Source: Pyxidicoccus xibeiensis
GTDB taxonomy: Bacteria > Myxococcota > Myxococcia > Myxococcales > Myxococcaceae
Length of the DNA stretch: 64,000 bases
Direction: 5' to 3'
Assembly: GCF_024198175.1 (NCBI RefSeq)
Contig: NZ_JAJVKV010000008.1
Location: forward strand, 186,001 to 250,000
Shown: piece after piece, positions 60,471-64,000 of the stretch
Layout: each line of letters begins with the position of its first letter
Position numbering within the stretch: the stretch's first letter is position 1
Program-made: the position numbers and the translations under genes
Notes under the pieces: model-generated
What the model saw: the letters and a program-made list of their open reading frames with translations, nothing else
Told to the model about the DNA's origin: nothing
The model's database searches: none

Positions 60471-60507
60471 GAAGCCCGCGGAAGGCCTCCTGCTGCTTCC
60501 GGGCTTC
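60471..60507. terminator. Hairpin between convergent sdhB and peptidase genes
   Basis: GAAGCCCG-CG-GAAG (60471-60484) pairs with CTTCCGGGCTTC (60496-60507) with a two-base bulge. It ends 3 bp from the peptidase stop. A second stem, GCGGCCCCG (60399-60407) with CGGGGCCGC (60435-60443), lies nearer sdhB. Confidence 0.55.
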
Positions 60508-60510
60508 CGC

Positions 60511-61605
60511 TCAGGGCTTCGTACTGGCGCCGAGCGCCTCGAGCGCCGCCTGGAGCTCCTCCTGCTGCTCCGCCTCCGTCGCGCGCTTCACCAGCGCGGT
60601 GAGCGCCGCCACGTGCGCGGTGCGCAGCGCGTCCTCGGCCGCCACCGGCACATCCGGCTTCACGCCCACGCCCTCCCAGCTCGTCTTCGTCACCGCGTGC
60701 ACCGTCTGCCCCATGGGCACGCCGACGACGAAGTGCTCGTCCACGGGCAGGGCAACGCCGGGATTGGCTCCGCCCCGCGTCCGCTCGCCCACCACCCGCG
60801 CGCGCTTGCGGGCCTGCAGGTCATACGCGAGCGACTCCGCCGCGGAGAACGTGTGCCCGTCCGTGAGGACGTAGACCTCCTTGTCCCCGTACCGGCCCGC
60901 GGGGAGGTACGCGGGCGTGTGGAGCTGCTCCGTCCCCCGGCCCTTCCACACCGTGTCGAGCACGTGGGTGGGCTCCGGCAACAGCCAGCCCAGGTACATC
61001 GCCACCAGCTCCCCATCGCCTCCGCCATTCCCGCGCAGGTCGATGATGAGCGCGTCCGTCCCGGACAGCAGCCGCATGGCGGCCGTCGCGGCGTCTCCGC
61101 CGAACTCCACCTCTGGGAAGCTCGTCAGCCGCAGGTAGCCCACGTTGCCGTCCAGCCGCTCCACCCGGTTGACGCCATACGCGTCGCGGTGGGCCAGCTT
61201 CCGCCTTCGCTCCTTGCGCTGGGCACGGAAGGCCTGCACCTCCGGCGGGGCGGGCTCCCACGGCAGGCCCAGGTTCTTCGGAACGGGCTGGGGGCTGAAG
61301 ATGACGATGAAGTGCGCGTCCTGGCCGTCCCGCACGAGGTGCTCGGTGAGGACGTCCGCCAGCTGCCGGCCCCCGGTGATGGCGTCGTAGTCCCCGCGCT
61401 TGACCCGCGAGCGCAGCAGCCGCTCCGCGAGTGCGGCCTTCTCGGTCGAGTAGTGGCGCGTGCGCACCTGGGTGATGACCGCCTCCAGGATGCGACCGCG
61501 CGCCTTCGCGTCCAGCACCACGTCAGCCGGTGCGTCTGCCCCCGCGGCGAGGCCAGGGACGACGAGCAGGCAGAGCAACAGCAGGTGCCACGGTCGCAAG
61601 GACAT
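60511..61605 (-). CDS. S41-family peptidase, exported
   Basis: This 364-residue protein has a signal peptide (WHLLLLCLLVVPGLAAG) and an S41 (C-terminal processing/tricorn-like) catalytic core. DLRGNGGGDGELV precedes the nucleophile Ser in DGHTFSAAES, with Arg/Lys residues in RARVVGERTRGGANPG. No PDZ domain is obvious, so it is a short retail-type S41 enzyme closer to IRBP-like peptidases. The substrate in the periplasm or outside is unknown. ATG 61605 was chosen because it begins the signal peptide. Confidence 0.88.
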   Translation of the reverse strand: MSLRPWHLLLLCLLVVPGLAAGADAPADVVLDAKARGRILEAVITQVRTRHYSTEKAALAERLLRSRVKRGDYDAITGGRQLADVLTEHLVRDGQDAHFIVIFSPQPVPKNLGLPWEPAPPEVQAFRAQRKERRRKLAHRDAYGVNRVERLDGNVGYLRLTSFPEVEFGGDAATAAMRLLSGTDALIIDLRGNGGGDGELVAMYLGWLLPEPTHVLDTVWKGRGTEQLHTPAYLPAGRYGDKEVYVLTDGHTFSAAESLAYDLQARKRARVVGERTRGGANPGVALPVDEHFVVGVPMGQTVHAVTKTSWEGVGVKPDVPVAAEDALRTAHVAALTALVKRATEAEQQEELQAALEALGASTKP

Positions 61606-61928
61606 GAGGGCTCCAGGGGAGGGCAACTGGACGCACGCGCCACCCGGGGAATGAAACGTCAGGAGCTCCACGCCATACCGGCGCCCGGGGGCGAGCCCCG
61701 AGGGGAGTGGGTTCCGGGCGGTACGGGTCCTCGTCGGCGGGCCGCCTCACGGCCGTGAAGGCGGGCTCATTCTGGCGGACAATCCTGGTTATCTGCTGTG
61801 CACAGGACCGCATGGGGCGGTTCCGCCGGGGTCAAACGGCCTTGCCATCCGTCGGTTTCTGCGCAATGAGGGCCCCGCGCTGACGCCTGTCTGTAAAGGC
61901 CGTCTCCCTCGTCCCAATCGGAGCCTCG
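61606..61928. other. Divergent intergenic region before sucC
   Basis: This 323-bp stretch lies between the divergent peptidase and sucC genes. I see no gene. It holds the palindrome CTGTG-CACAG at 61796-61805. TTGCCA at 61842-61847 could be a -35 box for sucCD, but no convincing -10 follows. Confidence 0.55.
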
Positions 61929-63089
61929 ATGAAGATCCACGAGTACCAGGGCAAGGAAATCTTCCGGAAGTATGGCGTGCCCACGCCGAAGGGCATCCTC
62001 GCGCTCTCGCCCAACGAGGCGGAAGCCGCTGCCAAGCAGCTCGGCACGCCCGTGGTCGTCGTGAAGGCCCAGATCCACGCGGGCGGTCGCGGCAAGGGCG
62101 GTGGCGTGAAGCTCGCCAAGAGCCCCGCCGAGGCGAAGGACCTCGCCAAGCAGATGCTGGGCATGAAGCTGAAGACCATCCAGACCGGGCCGGAAGGCCA
62201 GACGGTCCACAAGGTCTACATCGAGGAAGGCCTCGCCATCGGCCAGGAGCTGTACCTCGGCGTGACGCTGGACCGCGCCACCAGCCGCGTCACCTTCATG
62301 GCCTCCCGCGAGGGCGGCGTGGAGATCGAGGAAGTGGCGGAGAAGCACCCCGAGAAGATCCTCCGCGAGGCGGTGGACCCGGCGGTGGGCTTCACCGACT
62401 TCCAGGGCCGCAAGCTGGCCTTCGGCCTGGGCCTCACCGGCCCCACGGTGAACAAGTTCGTCCAGTTCTGCTCCTCGCTCTACCGGATGTTCATGGAGAC
62501 GGACGCCTCCATCGTGGAGGTCAACCCGCTCGTCATCCTGAAGGACGGCGGCGTGGTGGCGCTCGACGCGAAGGTGAACTTCGACGAGAACGCGCTCTAC
62601 CGGCACAAGGAGCTGCTGGAGTACCGCGACCTCGCCGAGGAGGAGCCCCGTGAGACGCAGGCCAAGGAGTGGGACCTGGCCTACATCGCGCTCGACGGCA
62701 ACATCGGCTGCATGGTGAACGGCGCCGGCCTGGCCATGGCCACCATGGACACCATCAAGCTGGTGGGCGGTGCGCCGGCCAACTTCCTGGACGTGGGCGG
62801 CGGCGCGAGCAAGGAGAAGGTCACCGCGGCCTTCAAGCTCATCCTCGCCGACCCGGCCGTGAAGGCCGTGCTCGTGAACATCTTCGGCGGCATCATGAAG
62901 TGCGACGTCATCGCCGAGGGCATCATCGCCGCGGCGAAGGAGGTCAAGCTCCAGGTCCCGCTCGTGGTCCGGCTGGAAGGCACCAACGTGGAGAAGGGCA
63001 AGGAGCTGCTGCGCAACTCCGGCCTTGCCATCACCCCGGCGGACAACCTGCGACAGGCGGCCGAGAAGGCCGTCGCGGCCATCAAGTAG
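61929..63089 (+). CDS. sucC: Succinyl-CoA ligase beta subunit
   Basis: This 386-residue ATP-grasp protein starts KIHEYQGKEIFRKYGVPTPK and has VKAQIHAGGRGKGGGVKLAK for nucleotide binding, EVNPLVILKDG and NIFGGIMKCDVIAEGII. It interconverts succinyl-CoA and succinate with nucleotide triphosphate formation. CGGAGCC lies before the ATG. sucD follows after 41 bp, completing an operon. Confidence 0.97.
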   Translation: MKIHEYQGKEIFRKYGVPTPKGILALSPNEAEAAAKQLGTPVVVVKAQIHAGGRGKGGGVKLAKSPAEAKDLAKQMLGMKLKTIQTGPEGQTVHKVYIEEGLAIGQELYLGVTLDRATSRVTFMASREGGVEIEEVAEKHPEKILREAVDPAVGFTDFQGRKLAFGLGLTGPTVNKFVQFCSSLYRMFMETDASIVEVNPLVILKDGGVVALDAKVNFDENALYRHKELLEYRDLAEEEPRETQAKEWDLAYIALDGNIGCMVNGAGLAMATMDTIKLVGGAPANFLDVGGGASKEKVTAAFKLILADPAVKAVLVNIFGGIMKCDVIAEGIIAAAKEVKLQVPLVVRLEGTNVEKGKELLRNSGLAITPADNLRQAAEKAVAAIK

Positions 63090-63130
63090 TCCGGCGCACT
63101 CCGTCGCCAACAACTTCCTGAAGGAGCGCC

Positions 63131-64000
<870 letters not shown>

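Overview
The window looks like a chromosome segment of a myxobacterium, most likely Myxococcaceae (Myxococcus, Corallococcus or Pyxidicoccus). The grounds are very high GC with strong third-position GC bias, a SitA-type lipoprotein toxin, many large regulatory and lipoprotein genes, and the combination of a shikimate operon, a menaquinone operon and TCA-cycle genes. The genus call is an inference from content; no search was run.

Region 1 (1-12.4 kb) is accessory. It holds a partial exported protein, a divergent TetR regulator/serine hydrolase pair, and a proline-rich protein of unknown role. A tRNA-Arg(CCU) gene is followed by a 3.36-kb interval bounded by an exact 39-bp repeat of the 5' part of that tRNA. 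The interval carries a SitA-like HNH toxin, a DUF2019-like immunity candidate, a frameshifted second DUF2019-like gene and a small exported protein. Beyond it lie a secreted coiled-coil protein with a possible PD-(D/E)XK nuclease tail, an RBBP9-like hydrolase and a BTAD/AAA regulator.

Region 2 (12.6-33.2 kb) is mostly housekeeping: tRNA nucleotidyltransferase, mnmA, a lipoprotein, an HU/IHF-like protein, a SPOR protein, a cupin, a calcium-repeat lipoprotein, a small ribbon-helix-helix protein, two sugar-nucleotide epimerases, lepA-lepB, pyrB-pyrC-carA, pyruvate kinase, a BFN-domain protein, an acidic-tailed zinc-ribbon protein and a long-chain acyl-CoA synthetase.

Region 3 (33.2-49.3 kb) starts with citrate synthase and then holds two divergent operons. 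Leftward runs DAHP synthase - menaquinone methyltransferase - aroK - aroDE fusion - aroC - aroB - aroA, mostly with ATGA overlaps. Rightward runs menF-menD-menH-menA-menC-menE. Together they encode most of the route to chorismate and on to menaquinone; menB and the DHNA-CoA thioesterase are not here. Two perfect inverted repeats lie in the shared 116-bp control region.

Region 4 (49.4-64 kb) holds a small unknown protein, a PheA/TfdB-type FAD monooxygenase, and a two-gene operon of a PilZ-containing protein with an acyltransferase-like tail plus a haem-oxygenase-like diiron protein. A lone degenerate histidine-kinase ATPase domain comes next, then a TCA block of icd, sdhAB (no membrane anchor gene beside it), an S41 peptidase on the other strand, and sucC-sucD, with sucD cut by the window end.
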